Below are positions 1 through 11,500 of a stretch of 64,000 bases of DNA, in pieces (positions within the stretch are counted from its first letter, which is position 1; each line of letters begins with the position of its first letter). The stretch is from Dastarcus helophoroides. Taxonomy: Eukaryota > Arthropoda > Insecta > Coleoptera > Bothrideridae. Below the pieces are notes generated by a model. It had not been told where the DNA came from. It saw only the letters and a list, made by a program, of their open reading frames with translations, and did not search any database. The translations under genes were made by a program, and so were the position numbers. The DNA is taken from the NCBI GenBank assembly GCA_028583605.1, contig CM053325.1, positions 59,354,813 to 59,418,812 on the forward strand, in the 5' to 3' direction.

Positions 1-2630
1 AAGTAATATTCATTTGTTCACTTTATGTGTCTCCAAACGATCCCTCATACAGGCAGTTCTTCTCTCATCTCTCCGTAACCTTTGATCACCTACAGACGAA
101 TTATTCAAAAGCTGAGGTTGTCTTTCTCGGTGACTTCAACGTACACAACATCCCCTGGTTAAGGTTTTCTTCCCGAACTGACGACGCGGGAAAGGTGGCA
201 GAGGCTTTCGCCATCACTTGTGGACTATCGCAATTAGTTGAGGAACCCACAAGAATTCCTGATGTAGATACCCATCAACCTAATCTACTCGACCTTTTTC
301 TTACAAATTCACCAAATTCGTATAAAATCTCTGTGACATCACCGCTTGGAAATTCGGATCACAAGCTTGTAGCAGCCTCTCGCTCGCTTCATATACAACC
401 TCCTTCCCAGACGCAGTCCCGTAGGGTTTGCACTTTAACTCTGCTAACTGGGAAGAATTAAGAGACTTCTGTGCATCTTTCCTATGGAAGGAAGTCTACG
501 TTAACTCAGACAACTTGAGTCGCCGAATCCATCGCGGAAACTATCCTGACTGGTATAGAATGCTCAATTCCCCACTTCCAAAGGAAGTCTGCCTCCAGTA
601 AATCTTGGTTCAGTAAAAAATGTGCTCGGGCTGTCTCCTGCAAAAATTGCGCATATCGTCGTTGGCGAAATAATCCCTCAGTCGAGACTCGAACCATATT
701 TGTAGATGCACGAAATTCTTGTAAACAGGTTATTGATGAAGCAACAGGTGACTTCGATTGTAAAATGCGCCAGAGGCTTATCAACTGTTCAAACGGTTCC
801 AGGTCCTTTTGGGGATTTGCAAAGTCCATTGGAAAGAATTTTACATCTTCAAATTTTCCACCTTTACTCGATGAAAATAGCAATATTGCTACTACCTCCA
901 AGGAAAAGGCTGACATATTAGTCTTAATGTTTGCTGAAAATTCCAATCTTGATTCTCGAAACGCAGAACCTCCTATTCCTCCTAAGGTTGGCACATTGAT
1001 GAGACTGAAGTTGTTTTCAGACGCACAATCAGGAAGATTCTCTTTGAGCTGGCGACACCTCGAAAGCTTCTTGCCTTGATGGTATTGTTCTATTGTTCTT
1101 AAGACAACGCACAATCAGGAAGATTCTCTTTGAGCTGGCGACACCTCGAAAGCTTCTTGCCTTGATGGTATTGTTCTATTGTTCTTAAGAAGTGCGCCCC
1201 AGAGTTGACTTCTATCCTAAGCAAATTGTTCACACTCTTTTACAACAAAGGTGTATTCCCTAACATCTGCTAGAGTGCAGCTTGTCCCTAAAAAGGGAAA
1301 AAGGAATCTGGTTAACAACTATCACCCTATATCTTTGTTACCTGTTATAACTAAAGTGATGGAAAAGGTTATCAACATCGAGATTCTCAAATATCTGAAG
1401 GAAAATAGAATCGTCTCCGACAGGCAATACGATTTAAGACAACAACGTTCCACTGGCGATCTACTGGCATATGTTACTCATATCTGTAACTCAGCTATGG
1501 AAAAACATGATGAGGCTAGGATTGTGGCATTGGATATCTCAAAGGCTTTCGACAGAGTCTGGCACCGATTTCTTCTCGCCAAATTATCATCTTATGTTCT
1601 TCCTCCTGGACTCTGTCATTTGATATCCAATTTTCTCGCTAGCAGATCTCTTCAGGTCGTCATCGATGGCATCTCATCCGAGACATTTGCGATTAACGCA
1701 GGGGTGCCACAGGGGTCTCTCTCCTACTCTATTTCTGTTACACATAAACGATCTCTTAGCTTTAACTTCCAATCCTATATACAGCTACGCAGATGATAGT
1801 AACCTTGTGTCATCTTTTTTTTCCGACAAACCATTATCTATCGCTGCTTCAGATCGACTAAGGGAACAGCAGATATAGACGATTAATCGGGGTCTCTAGA
1901 TTATTCTGGATTGGGGTAAGAACAATTTAGTCGACTTCAACGCTTCAAAAACGCAAGCCGCGATTTTCTCTAAGAAAACATCACGAGATAATGCAACAAA
2001 CATACTAATGGACGGTAAAATCCTTCCGTTAAGATCTAATATATCTATCCTAGGAGTGAATGCACTAACTTCTCTTGAGGCGATCATGTGCGCGCCATTG
2101 CCAAATCCGCCTCTCACGAGCTAGACTTTCTTTTTAGAGCTAAAAAGTACTTCATATCTCATCAGCTATTAACACTATACAAAACTCAAATTAGGTCAAC
2201 ACTAGCCAATACTGTTCTCATGTTTGGAGTTCAGCCCCAAAACACACTTTAGCTCTCTTGGATTCAATTCAAAGAATGATGACGAGAATCCGACCGATTC
2301 TCTTGAAACACTGGAGCACTGGCGTATATATGGTTGGTGACTTGTCACTTTTCTACAAGTACTATCACGGAAGATGCTCGGAGTAACTAATAGGATTAAT
2401 CCCCCCAAGGGCAAGATTCTTGATGCGTACTAGACATTCGGAGACAGCAAATTCCTGTGCGGTCCAGCTTGACACAATGAGGACTCTGTCTACGGAGACT
2501 CTTTTTTCTATAGAACTTCCAAGTTATGGAACTTGTTACCGAAAGGAATTTTCCCCAAAAATTACAACCTTAAGAAGGCGGTTCATCGCCATCTATCTTT
2601 GTTTCCGCATCCTACTCGCAGTGCTTTGAC
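1..2630 (+). mobile_element. Decayed non-LTR retrotransposon (family 1), 5' end outside window
   Basis: This is the remains of an ORF2 polyprotein (endonuclease plus reverse transcriptase) of a LINE-type element. Endonuclease motifs are visible at about 27-461 (LGDFNVHNIPW, LLDLFLTN, LGNSDHKLVA). Reverse-transcriptase motifs follow at 1251-1796 (NNYHPISLLP, ALDISKAFDRVWH, NAGVPQGSL), and the catalytic SYADDSNL lies in another frame at about 1785-1800. The reading frame is broken many times, so it cannot encode an active protein. A partial second copy of the same family lies at 38035-38590. The 3' edge is set at about 2630, where a different element begins; no poly-A tail or target duplication was found. 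The clade was not resolved; the I/Jockey/R1 group is likely. Confidence 0.8.
1021..1190 (+). repeat. 84-bp tandem duplication inside family 1 element
   Basis: Positions 1021-1104 recur almost identically at 1107-1190 (period 86). The duplication sits between the endonuclease and RT parts and shifts the reading frame (86 is not a multiple of 3). Confidence 0.9.
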
Positions 2631-2640
2631 AGCATAAAGC

Positions 2641-2985
2641 ATGGTATCGGATATATTGAGAGTTATTAATCCTTCTATTAACGCTGAAGAATTGGAAATA
2701 CAAAGACTTGATCAGGCCGTAGAAACCAATACATCTAGGCCCCTAAGAGTTATACTGGCTACTGATTCAGAGGTCTCAAAAACTATTAAATTGGCTAAGA
2801 ATTTGAGAAGCCATGAGCAATATAAACGGATTAGACTTTCATATGACAAAACCATAAAACAACAAAATGCATACAAAACATTAAAAAACGAATTAAATAC
2901 AAGAACAGCTAATGGAGAAGTTAATCTTAGGATTGTTTACAACCAGGGCGTTCTAAGGATTACCAACGGAAAGGCTTTAAACTAA
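2641..2985 (+). pseudogene. ORF1 C-terminal fragment of family 2 non-LTR element
   Basis: This 114-codon open frame ends in the pattern R-L-S-Y-D-K-T ... Y-K-T-L-K-N-E-L ... NGEVNLRIVYNQGVLRI. The same pattern (SPDRTPREIDDYRKL ... NGETGLSIKYIHGVPRIV) closes ORF1 of the minus-strand element near 58172-58340. That pairing identifies it as the RNA-binding ORF1 C-terminus of a CR1/Jockey-type LINE. The N-terminal half is missing because the insertion is 5' truncated. Confidence 0.7.
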
Positions 2986-3032
2986 ATCCCCCCGATTACG
3001 AAATAATTTCCCTCCACACATACTATCAAAAT

Positions 3033-5832
3033 GTGAGAGGTTTACGATCCAAAATTCTTTCGTTTTATAACAATTTATCATTATGTAATTATGAAATAGT
3101 TGCATTAACTGAAACGTGGCTTAACTCAGATATACAATGCTATGAGTTGTTTCCTAATAATTTCACAGTGTTTCGTAAGGACAGGGAGTATAGTTTTCTC
3201 AATGTGCCTAGAGGAGGTGGTGTCCTCGCAATTTCTGATAAATTTCAAACCTCTGAACTTAATTTTAGTCATATAACTGAAGCAATTCCTTTAGTTGATA
3301 TTTGTGGAATCAAAGTTACTTTGCACTCTAATGTAGTGATCTTTGTCTTGGTTGTTTATATACCTACAACCTGTAGAGTTGCTGAGTACGAGCTATTTTT
3401 TGAATTACTTGAACCCTCTAATTTTAAGTTTAACTGTGACAAACTGTGACAAAAATGAATATTGGTGATTTTAATATTAGAAACTTTAATAACCCAAATG
3501 ACAACTACTTTATGCCAATCAAGAATTTCATGCAAATTCAGGACCTTCACCAATGCAATAATGTATTAAATTCCTCCGTCAGGCTATTGGACTTATTATT
3601 ATCAAATTTTAATTGTCATGTTCTGAAATCCACATTTCCTTTAGTTCCTAAAGATGCATATCATCCTGCGCTTGATATTAATGTTACTCTATCTTGTCAA
3701 CGGTTTATTAATTTTGATGTTAATCATCAAGGCTATCAAGACCAATCATTTAATTTTAAAAAGGCGAACTACCTACTGCTATATGATTTATTATCTAATA
3801 TTGACTGGAGTATACTGGAAACATTTAATGATGTGAACATTGCTTGCTCTACCTTCTACGAAATCCTGACGAATACATTCGAATCTGCTATTCCGAGATA
3901 TACACAGAAATCAAATTGTCGTACATGCTATCCACCATGGTTCGATTCCCATTTAATAAAGTTAATAAAATTTAAAGGCAGTTTACACAAAAATTATAAG
4001 CGTACTCGCAATTCCAATGTATATGAGAACTTTAAATATTATAGAGCATTGTGCAAAAAAATAGCTAACCAATCTTACAAAGAATATCTCTTGAATGTCC
4101 AGAATAGCATTTGCAATAATCCTAAAAAGTGTTGGTCTTTTATTCAAATAAAGAAAGGGAGAACAAGAATTCCTGGTGTTATGTCTTATGGTACTGCACA
4201 ATTGTCCACTCTTCAAGAAATTGTGGATGGGTTTGCAACTTTTTTCAAAAGTGTATACATAACATCCAGTAAGACTCATAATTCATATAATACGGCTACC
4301 AAATATTTCTCTCATTTTTCTGATACAGTCTCTATTTTGAATATAACTGAAGCTGAAATATTAGAGGCACTAAAACGGTCAAAGGATAGTTTACTTCTGG
4401 ACCAGATGATATTCCCAGCTTTCTGCTGAAAGATTGTGCTAACGTGTTTTCTAAACCGCTCACTATTCTATTTAATTTGTCTCTAAAAACATCTGAATTT
4501 CCCTCGCTGTGGAAACAAGCATGTATTTCTCCAGTGTTTAAAAAGGGTACCACAACGTAAATAAGCAACTACAGACCAATTTCGCTACTTTGTAACTTTG
4601 CAAAGATATTTGAGTCGATTTTATACAAGCGCATACATGCATCAATAAAAAATTTTATATCTGGGAATCAGCATGGTTTCGTTGAGAAACGATCTACTGT
4701 AACAAATTTAGCTTCTTTCTCTCAGTATGTCGCTGAAATCATTGACCGTCATGGACAAGTTGATTGTGTATACACAGACTTTCAGAAAGCCTTTGATCAA
4801 ATTGATCATTTTATTCTCTTGCAAAAATTGCAACTTTATGGATTTTCAGACCGGCTGATACACTTTTTTATGTCATACCTAACAAATAGGGAGCAATTTG
4901 TCAAATATCGAAATTTTAAATCTAACACGTTTAGCCCAACATCGGGAGTTCCACAAGGCTCAAATCTCGGTCCTTTGATCTTTGTCTTATTCATCATTGA
5001 TATTGTTTCTGATATAAAATCTTCCAAACTACTTTTTACAGACGACTTAAAATTCTTTAGTTCCGTATCTTCTAATAACGACTGTGTATTAATTCAAAAA
5101 GACATTGATGCTGTTGTTAGGTGATGCAATGATAATCGGCTTTCTTTAAATGTATCTAAATGTAATGTTGTTTCCTACTCAAGAAAAATCAATATAAACA
5201 AGCATGAGTGTGAAATTAATAATGTCATTTTAAGCAGATGTGAATCCAAAAGGGATCTAGGAGTTATTATGGATAGTAGTTTTAACTTTGCTTTGCACAT
5301 TACTGAGGCACTTTCATCCGCATATAAAATATATGGCTTTCTGTGTAGAAATTGTAAGGATTTTAAAAACAAGAAATCTTTAGCATTATTATTTCAGTCG
5401 CTAGTACTAACACGTCTTGAATATGGCTCCCTCATCTGGTTTCCAATATATAATACTCATATCACAGCGTTAGAGTCAATTCAAAGGCGTTTCCTCAAAT
5501 TCTTGTGTTTCATTCAAGATGGTGTCTACCCAGCTAGAGGCTGTGACCATAACGTTCTTTTAAATCACTTCAATTTGATCAGTCTACAAACCCGAAGAAT
5601 AACACATGGAATGAATTTCTTATACGGACTCCTCAATAATTGTATAGATTGTCCAAACTTACTTTTCAAGATTAACTTTTTGGTGCCAAGACAGAGTGCA
5701 AGATCCAAACAAATGTTTTATTGTGAGAATAGTCGTACTAACGTTATGGGTAGGTCTCCGCTAGTGATTCTTACAAAATATGTTAATGGTATTGCGGACA
5801 GTTTTGATTTCCATTCAGTCGGGCTAAATTAA
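3033..5832 (+). pseudogene. Broken ORF2 (endonuclease-reverse transcriptase), family 2
   Basis: The order is apurinic-type endonuclease (NVRGLRSKI, ALTETWL, RGGGVLAIS, NIGDFNI), linker, RT (NYRPISLLC, QHGFVEKRS, YTDFQKAFD, GVPQGSNLGP) and a C-terminal domain to 5832. Breaks are explicit. A 10-bp tandem duplication (ACTGTGACAA at 3432-3451) shifts the frame inside the endonuclease. There is another shift at about 4400, an in-frame TAA at about 4558 just before the NYRP motif, and TGA replacing an expected W codon at about 5122. The catalytic box reads FTDD rather than the usual YADD/FADD. The element is dead. Confidence 0.85.
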
Positions 5833-6040
5833 GACAAACTATTGAAGAGGCATTTAGCCACATTTCCTTATAATTAATTAACTTATATTTATCTAATAAC
5901 TAGTGTCTTCTCCGGGTAAATATTTTGTATAATTGAGAATTATTTATTTTTTCTTATGATTAAGTGCATCTACTCCCATCAATTTTTATTTTGTTTCTAA
6001 ACCCTGTTGAAACATAATAATAAACTATTATATATAAATT

Positions 6041-6093
6041 ATAATGGGGTTACCCTTTGCGAGTGGAATAAACTTTAAAAAAAATAGTTATTT
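6041..6093. other. Spacer between family 2 element and palindrome
   Basis: AT-rich spacer. It contains GAGTGGAATAAACTTTAA, which resembles GAGTTGAATAAAGTATACTT at about 7680, beside the far end of the recombinase element. This may be a degenerate direct repeat around that element. Confidence 0.3.
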
Positions 6094-6213
6094 GTTATAC
6101 AAGACGGTAAAATTATTTTTTATCGACGAGTGAAAATGTTTAATTAATGAGCGACGAAGGAGCGAATTAATTAAATTTCACGAGTCGATAATGAAATTTT
6201 ACCGTCGTGTGTA
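6094..6213. repeat. About 120-bp imperfect palindrome
   Basis: The two arms (about 6094-6150 and 6157-6213) are imperfect reverse complements. The outer ends carry ACGGTAAAAT at 6104 and ATTTTACCGT at 6194. Inner parts pair TTTAATTAATGAGCG with a GCGAATTAATTAAA arm around a short centre. It lies eight bases left of the recombinase element's inverted repeat and has no counterpart at the right end, so it is either a separate fold-back MITE or part of a left terminal structure. Confidence 0.75.
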
Positions 6214-6221
6214 ACATTGTA

Positions 6222-7720
6222 TTTTTTTTTATTGCGAAGGTTAAAGAAAAATCGAGAGAAAAACTCAATAATTTTGCAGACAGAAATAAGAAAAGCAGTC
6301 AAAAATTAAATCGCAGTTGGTTCGTTTGGTATGTTGCTATGGTTATACCAAATAAATAATTGTTTCACATCAATATTTCAATTTTGATCCGTATGAATCT
6401 CAAGATCTCAAGAATGTGTGAAAACGAGGTAGAGCAGGAAAACATTCCGGTATGTGTGAAGAAAGAAGCGTTAGAGGCAGTAGCTAAATTATTGCCTCAA
6501 AAATCGCGATTAATATATGAAAAAGAGTACACATGCTTTCAAAGGTGGAAAATGGCAAAGAAGATTAATAGTTTAAGTGAAACGGTATTTCTGGCATATT
6601 TTTCTGAAAAAGCAAAGAAGGTGAAGTCATCAACATTGTGGTGTTATTATTCGATGCTGAAGTCTACAATTTTGGTCAACGAAAATTGTGACATTTCAAA
6701 GTAAGTAACGTCAAATTTAGTGTATAATTTTTTTGCTAATACGAATTATTGTTTACAGATACAGTAAACTAATTGCATTATTGAAGAAACTATGTGATGG
6801 TTATAAACCTAAGAAATCGAACATTTTTGAACCTGATATCATTCGATTTATAAAAGAAGCTCCCGATGATGATTATTTGTTTATGAAGGTTGTGGCGGTA
6901 ATGGGTTTATATGGGGCATGCCGGTCCGATGAATTGTATAAATTAGAGATGTCTAATATTGATGATAGAACATCAGTAATGATCGTTCAACTGATTGATA
7001 CTAAAACCAAAAAAGATCGGTCTTTTTGTATAACTGACCAGGAAGTGGGTGTTTTGGACATCATAAGAAAATATATCCGCTTACGTCCTAAACACGTTCC
7101 TCATAATAAGTTTTTTATTAACTATAGACAAAAAAAGTGTACTATCCAGCCTGTAGGCATAAACACTTTATATAAAGTCCCAAGAAAAATTGCCGATTTC
7201 CTAAATTTACCGGATTCAGAAAAATACAGTGGTCATTGTTTTAGACGATCTGCAGCCACAATGATGGCAAACTCAGGGGCTGACATGGTGACAATAAAGC
7301 GCGCAGGGGGATGTAAGTCATCATCAGTAGCTGAAACTTATATAGAAAATTCAGTACGAAGTAAAATTGAAGTTTCAAAGAAGATACTAGTTGGGTCAAC
7401 GAGTGGGATCGTTAGTAATACTATATCTTCTGTATGCCCGTCTGTTCACCATTCTGAACACCGTTCTGTTCCGGACATCCATGTTTCGGGAAATGTGAAT
7501 GGTACGATCCAAGTTATTATCAATGAAAGCACTAAAGATAATTAAGTTGTATCTAATAATAATTATTATTTCAAATAAAAATAGATACCTACTTAATTAA
7601 AGTATTTTATCTATCCTTGCTGTTAAAGTTCCATTTTATCTACCCTTACGGTTAAAATGGTACTTTAATCTGGTGTTTTGAGTTGAATAAAGTATACTTT
7701 AACCTTCGCAATAAAAAAAA
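6222..7720 (+). mobile_element. Crypton-like tyrosine-recombinase element with terminal inverted repeats
   Basis: A single spliced recombinase gene (6393-7545) is bounded by exact inverted copies of TTTTATTGCGAAGGTTAAAG at 6227-6246 and 7697-7716, with T- and A-runs extending them outward. Ahead of the right repeat are two similar copies of TTTTATCTAYCCTT followed by GTTAAA (about 7606-7650), forming a small inverted repeat with AAAATGGTACTTT. Cryptons encode only a tyrosine recombinase and are not generally described with terminal inverted repeats, so the boundary is tentative. No convincing target duplication flanks the repeats. Confidence 0.55.
6393..7545 (+). CDS. Tyrosine recombinase (Crypton/KCTD1-like integrase), two exons
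   Basis: The predicted protein has 364 aa, encoded by exon 1 (6393-6700) and exon 2 (6759-7545). The 58-bp intron starts GTAAGT and ends TTTACAG, and the join restores the frame; without splicing the frame stops at once. The first ~100 residues look like an N-terminal core-binding domain (KSRLIYEKEYTCFQRW). The C-terminal catalytic domain shows the first Arg in YGACRSDELYKL and the H-x-x-R box in SGHCFRRSAATM. The putative Tyr is in AETYIENS. In relatives as I recall them, the stretch before the Tyr reads RHGGWKSS; here it is RAGGCKSS, so the usual H/W position is changed and catalytic activity is doubtful. The start is the first ATG in frame. It could be a transposon gene or a domesticated one. 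Confidence 0.75.
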
Positions 7721-7834
7721 CATATTAAAAATGGTTGTTATTCTGTTTTATCAAATATATTTCCTGTTAATAACTTATTACTAAAAATATAAAAATTCGA
7801 GTTCTTCTTTTAAGATTATAAACATATCTAATTA
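7721..7834. other. AT-rich spacer, nothing recognised
   Basis: Short AT-rich stretch between the recombinase element and the pogo-like MITE. No coding or repeat structure was seen. Confidence 0.4.
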
Positions 7835-8066
7835 CAGTCGACTCCCGCTAAAGTTGCGCCCGTTAAAGTTGCGCGCTCGTTAAAGTTGTCAGGATACGAT
7901 AGTTAAAGTTGCGCGGATATTCCCCTACTCTAATTTTCGAACAACGAATTGGATTTCCCGAGTTTTAGCGCCGCTTTTGAATAACCCACTCAACGGCGCA
8001 AGGGGCAATAAAACATTGACAATGGTAGGGATTGCGGGGAGTAGCAACTTTAGCGGGAGTCTACTG
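7835..8066. mobile_element. pogo/Tc1-mariner-type MITE, TA target duplication
   Basis: Non-coding 232-bp element. Its ends are CAGTCGACTCCCGCTAAAG and the near-perfect reverse complement at 8045-8066, and TA flanks it on both sides (7833-7834 and 8067-8068). Internally the left part repeats GTTAAAGTTGCGC about three times. CAGT ends plus TA duplications are typical of the pogo branch of Tc1/mariner. It lies just beyond the 3' end of the helicase gene. Confidence 0.85.
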
Positions 8067-8181
8067 TAGTTGGTATTACATAACATATACAAAATAAACA
8101 ATCAATAATCAATAAGTAACACTTTGACGTTAAAGTTCACTTTTGTCTATTAAAGCTTACATAATAAAATCACATTTTTTT

Positions 8182-8505
8182 TCAACCAGTTAAATGGTAG
8201 CCAGTATAACCTTCAATTTCTTGAGCATAATTCAGCACAGTTTGCCAGTATTTATCGTAATAAAGTACGGCAGGATTGCCAACTACTATAAGGAGAATTT
8301 TCGCCCTGCTAATGGCCACGTTTAACCTTCTGGGGGATGATATAAAACCTAAACTGTGCCTTATATCGCTAGTTACATAATTATGGCTGGATCTGACCGT
8401 TGAAAGGAGGACTACATTGAATTCTTGACCTTGAAATTCCTCAACTGTCCCAATTTTGGGGATGTCGAATTCGGCTTCAGTTAAAATGGAACGAATTTCT
8501 TTAAC
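8182..8505 (-). CDS. armi: armi last coding exon (motifs V and VI, stop)
   Basis: 324 bp. The acceptor is ATTTCTAG|GTTAAAG. It encodes GTVEEFQGQEFNVVLLSTVR, SSPRRLNVAISRAKI and the C-terminus, ending in TGA at 8182-8184. It is too fragmented to stand out as a long open frame, but the match to SF1 motifs V and VI is clear. Confidence 0.9.
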   Translation of the reverse strand, partial: VKEIRSILTEAEFDIPKIGTVEEFQGQEFNVVLLSTVRSSHNYVTSDIRHSLGFISSPRRLNVAISRAKILLIVVGNPAVLYYDKYWQTVLNYAQEIEGYTGYHLTG

Positions 8506-11500
8506 CTAGAAATAAATATATATGCATATATGTGCAGGATCAAGTAGCATTTTTATATTGATCAGGCGAAATTCTCTCCAAAACATTCTTTATTAATTAA
8601 GATCTATTGTAGGGATGTCGATCTGAGATCGATTAATCGAAAAATTGATTTCTTTAAGTCTCAAGGTCGATTTTTTAGATCGATCTCAAATATAAGATCG
8701 ATCTAATGAACGATTCAAATATGCTTAGAATCGGATCGATTTACCTTAGATGCAGGTCACTGTAAATTTAATGAGAAATTTTTTTTATTTGTTATGAAAG
8801 TGTATTTATGTCGTTATGTTATTATCTACTTCCATCTACTAGTAATAGCTGCACTAATAAGCCAACAGATGGCAGCATTAACTTTTCTTTTCATTCATTA
8901 TGTATGTCGTTGACTGAATAGAAAAGATAACTGTGGTGCAGTGTTGCTGTATGTTTGAAGGTAAAATTCCGTACGTACGCAGTTAAAATTACCATGTATT
9001 CACAAAAGTTACTCTACCTTATTTTATTACCTGTTACCGGTCTTAAAAACTTTAATTTAATGGTTGAAAACGTTGCACGCGTATTAATAAATACACTACA
9101 AAACTTGAAAAAAGTTTATTTACTTTTTTTGACGTAAAAATTACAAGAGCGTAGAAAAGACATTAATTCGAAAAAAAATTATCACGGAATGTTGACTTTT
9201 TCTCCTCTAAATCCCGAGATTAAAGTCAAAATTTCGACTTTAATATCAAAATTTCGAAAAAAAGTCGAAATTTGGAGTTTACATTCGAAATTTCTAGAAA
9301 AAAGTAGAAATTTCAATTTTTAAATCGAAATTTAACGAAATGTTACCAAGGCGTAGAAAAAACATCCATTTAAAAAAAAATGTTATTTTAAAAATTTCGA
9401 CTCTTCTCAAACTTCGACTTTTATTTCAAGTTTTAACTTTTTTCTCAAAGTTCGACTCTTTTCTCAAAATTTCGAATTGTTTCTGGACATTTCGACTTTT
9501 TTTCTTTTGAACTTTTTCGAAATGTTACAAAGGCGCAAATGCTATTTTTAGAAATTTCGACTTTTTTTCTCAAATTTCGGTGCTAAGCTGAAAAGTTTCG
9601 ATTTTTTTCTCCAAGTTTTGATTATTTTCTCAAATTTCGACTTTTTTTCCTCAAAACTTCGACTTTTTTTCTCAAAACTTCGACTTTTTTCTCGAAATTT
9701 TGACTTTTTTCTCGAAAAAATCGAAATTTTTCTCGAAACTTCGTTTTTTGTTTCGCAAATTTCGACTTTTTTCTCAACATTTTGACCTCAATATCGAAAT
9801 TTTCGAAATTTTTCTCGAAATTTCGACTTTGAACTCACTTTTGACCTTATTATCGAAATTTGGACTTTTTTCTCGAAATTTCTACTTTTCTCGCAAATTT
9901 CGATTTTTTTCTCGAAATTTCGACTTTTTTTCTCGAAATCTCGACTTTTTTTCTCAAATTTCGACTTTTTTCTCAAATATTTACAAACTTCAACTTTTTT
10001 GTCGAAATTTTGAAGTTTTTCTCAAATTTCGATTTTTTTTTTTCGAAATACTTCCAAATTTCGACTTTTTTGTCGAAATTTCGAAGTTTTTCCTCAAATT
10101 TCGACTGTTTTCTCGAAATTTTGACCTTAGTATTGAAATTTCGACATTTTTCTCGAAATTTCGACTTTAAACTCAACATGTCGACTTTTTTCGCAAAATT
10201 TCGATCATTTTTCTTATAGATTTTCCCTTTTTCTAAAATCGACTTTTATAATCGACTCGAAAATAATTCTCGAATTTCGAAATTTCAATTTTTATCAAAT
10301 TTCGACTCGAAATTTCAATGTTTTTTTTACAAATTTCGACTTTTTTCTCGAAATATTTCCCAATTTCCTCTTTTTTGTCGAAATTTCGACTTTTTTCTCA
10401 AAGTTCGACTTTTTCTCAAAATTTTGACTTTTTTCTTAAATTTCTACTTTTTTTTCTCAAAATTTTGACTTTTTTCTTGACATTTCGACCTTTTTTCGCG
10501 AAATTTCATTTTTTTTCTCAAATTTCAACTTTTTTTCTCAAAATTTTGACCTTAATATAGAAATTTCGACATTTTTCTGGAAATTTCGACTTTAAAGTCA
10601 AAATGTCGACTTTTTTTCTCGAAATTTCGATTATTTTCTCAAATTTCGACTTTTTTTCTCAAAACTTCGACTTTTTCTCGAAATTTTGACTTTTTTCTCA
10701 AATTTCGATTTTTTTCTCGAAAAATCGAAAAAATTTCGACTTTTTTTCTCGAAATCTCCACTTTTTATCAAATTTCGACTCGAAATTTCAATGTTTTTTT
10801 TACAAATTTCGACTTTTTTCTCAAATTTCCACTATTTTCTCGGAATTTCGACTTACGTTTTTCTCAAATTTCGACTCTTCTTGAAATTTCGAGTTTATAA
10901 GGTCGAAATTTCGACTTTTTCTCAAATTTCGACTTTTTCTCAAATTCCGACCTTTTTCTCAAAATGTTAATCTTAATCACAAAATTTCGATGTAGAACTC
11001 GGATTTTCGACTTTTTTTTCAAAATTTCAACTTTAATCTCGAAATTTCTAAGAAAAAGATCCAAAATTTGCTCATTAAAAATAGCAATTATTGGTCGCAC
11101 CCTACTGCCAACTGTCAAAATTGTTGGGAAAGAGGAGTGGTGGGACGTAACTGTCGCCTGGCTAATTTAACCATAGAGTGTGCTTATTATAGAGCGACTT
11201 ATTCTCGAATTATTCTCTCTCGAGAAAAAATTCGATATCAAAGTCGAAATTCTCAGTTTAAAGTAGAAATTTCGAATTTAATCTCGGAATTTTAGGAAAA
11301 AGGTTGAAATTTCAAGAAAAAAGTCGAATTTTCGAGAAAAAAGTCGAAATTTCGGGTCTAAAGCCGAAATTTCGGGTTTAAAGCCGAAATTTCGGGTTTA
11401 AAGCCGAAATATCGAGTTTAAATCCGAAATTTCGAGATCAAAGTCGAAATTTCAAGAAAAAAAGTCGAAATTTCGAAAAATATCGACATTTCGAGAAAAA

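Larger units (their letters stand above)
2632..6040 (+). mobile_element. 5'-truncated non-LTR retrotransposon (family 2)
   Basis: This element carries the C-terminal part of an ORF1 (2641-2985) followed by a broken ORF2 with endonuclease and RT (3033-5832), then an AT-rich tail. Its ORF1 end and RT motifs (HGFVEKRSTVTNL, YTDFQKAFDQIDH, SGVPQGSNLGPL) resemble those of the minus-strand element at 54902-58790, so both probably belong to the same CR1/Jockey-like group. The 5' edge joins family 1 directly at about 2632. The 3' edge, about 6040, is approximate: a TATATAAAT-rich stretch follows the coding part, and no clear target duplication was seen. Confidence 0.75.

Noticed and set aside
9700..11300. 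Many long Phe/Ser/Lys-rich open frames on both strands
   Set aside because: They arise from the stop-poor repeat unit (TTTTTCTCGAAATTTCGAC), are open on opposite strands over the same bases, and have no conserved domain.
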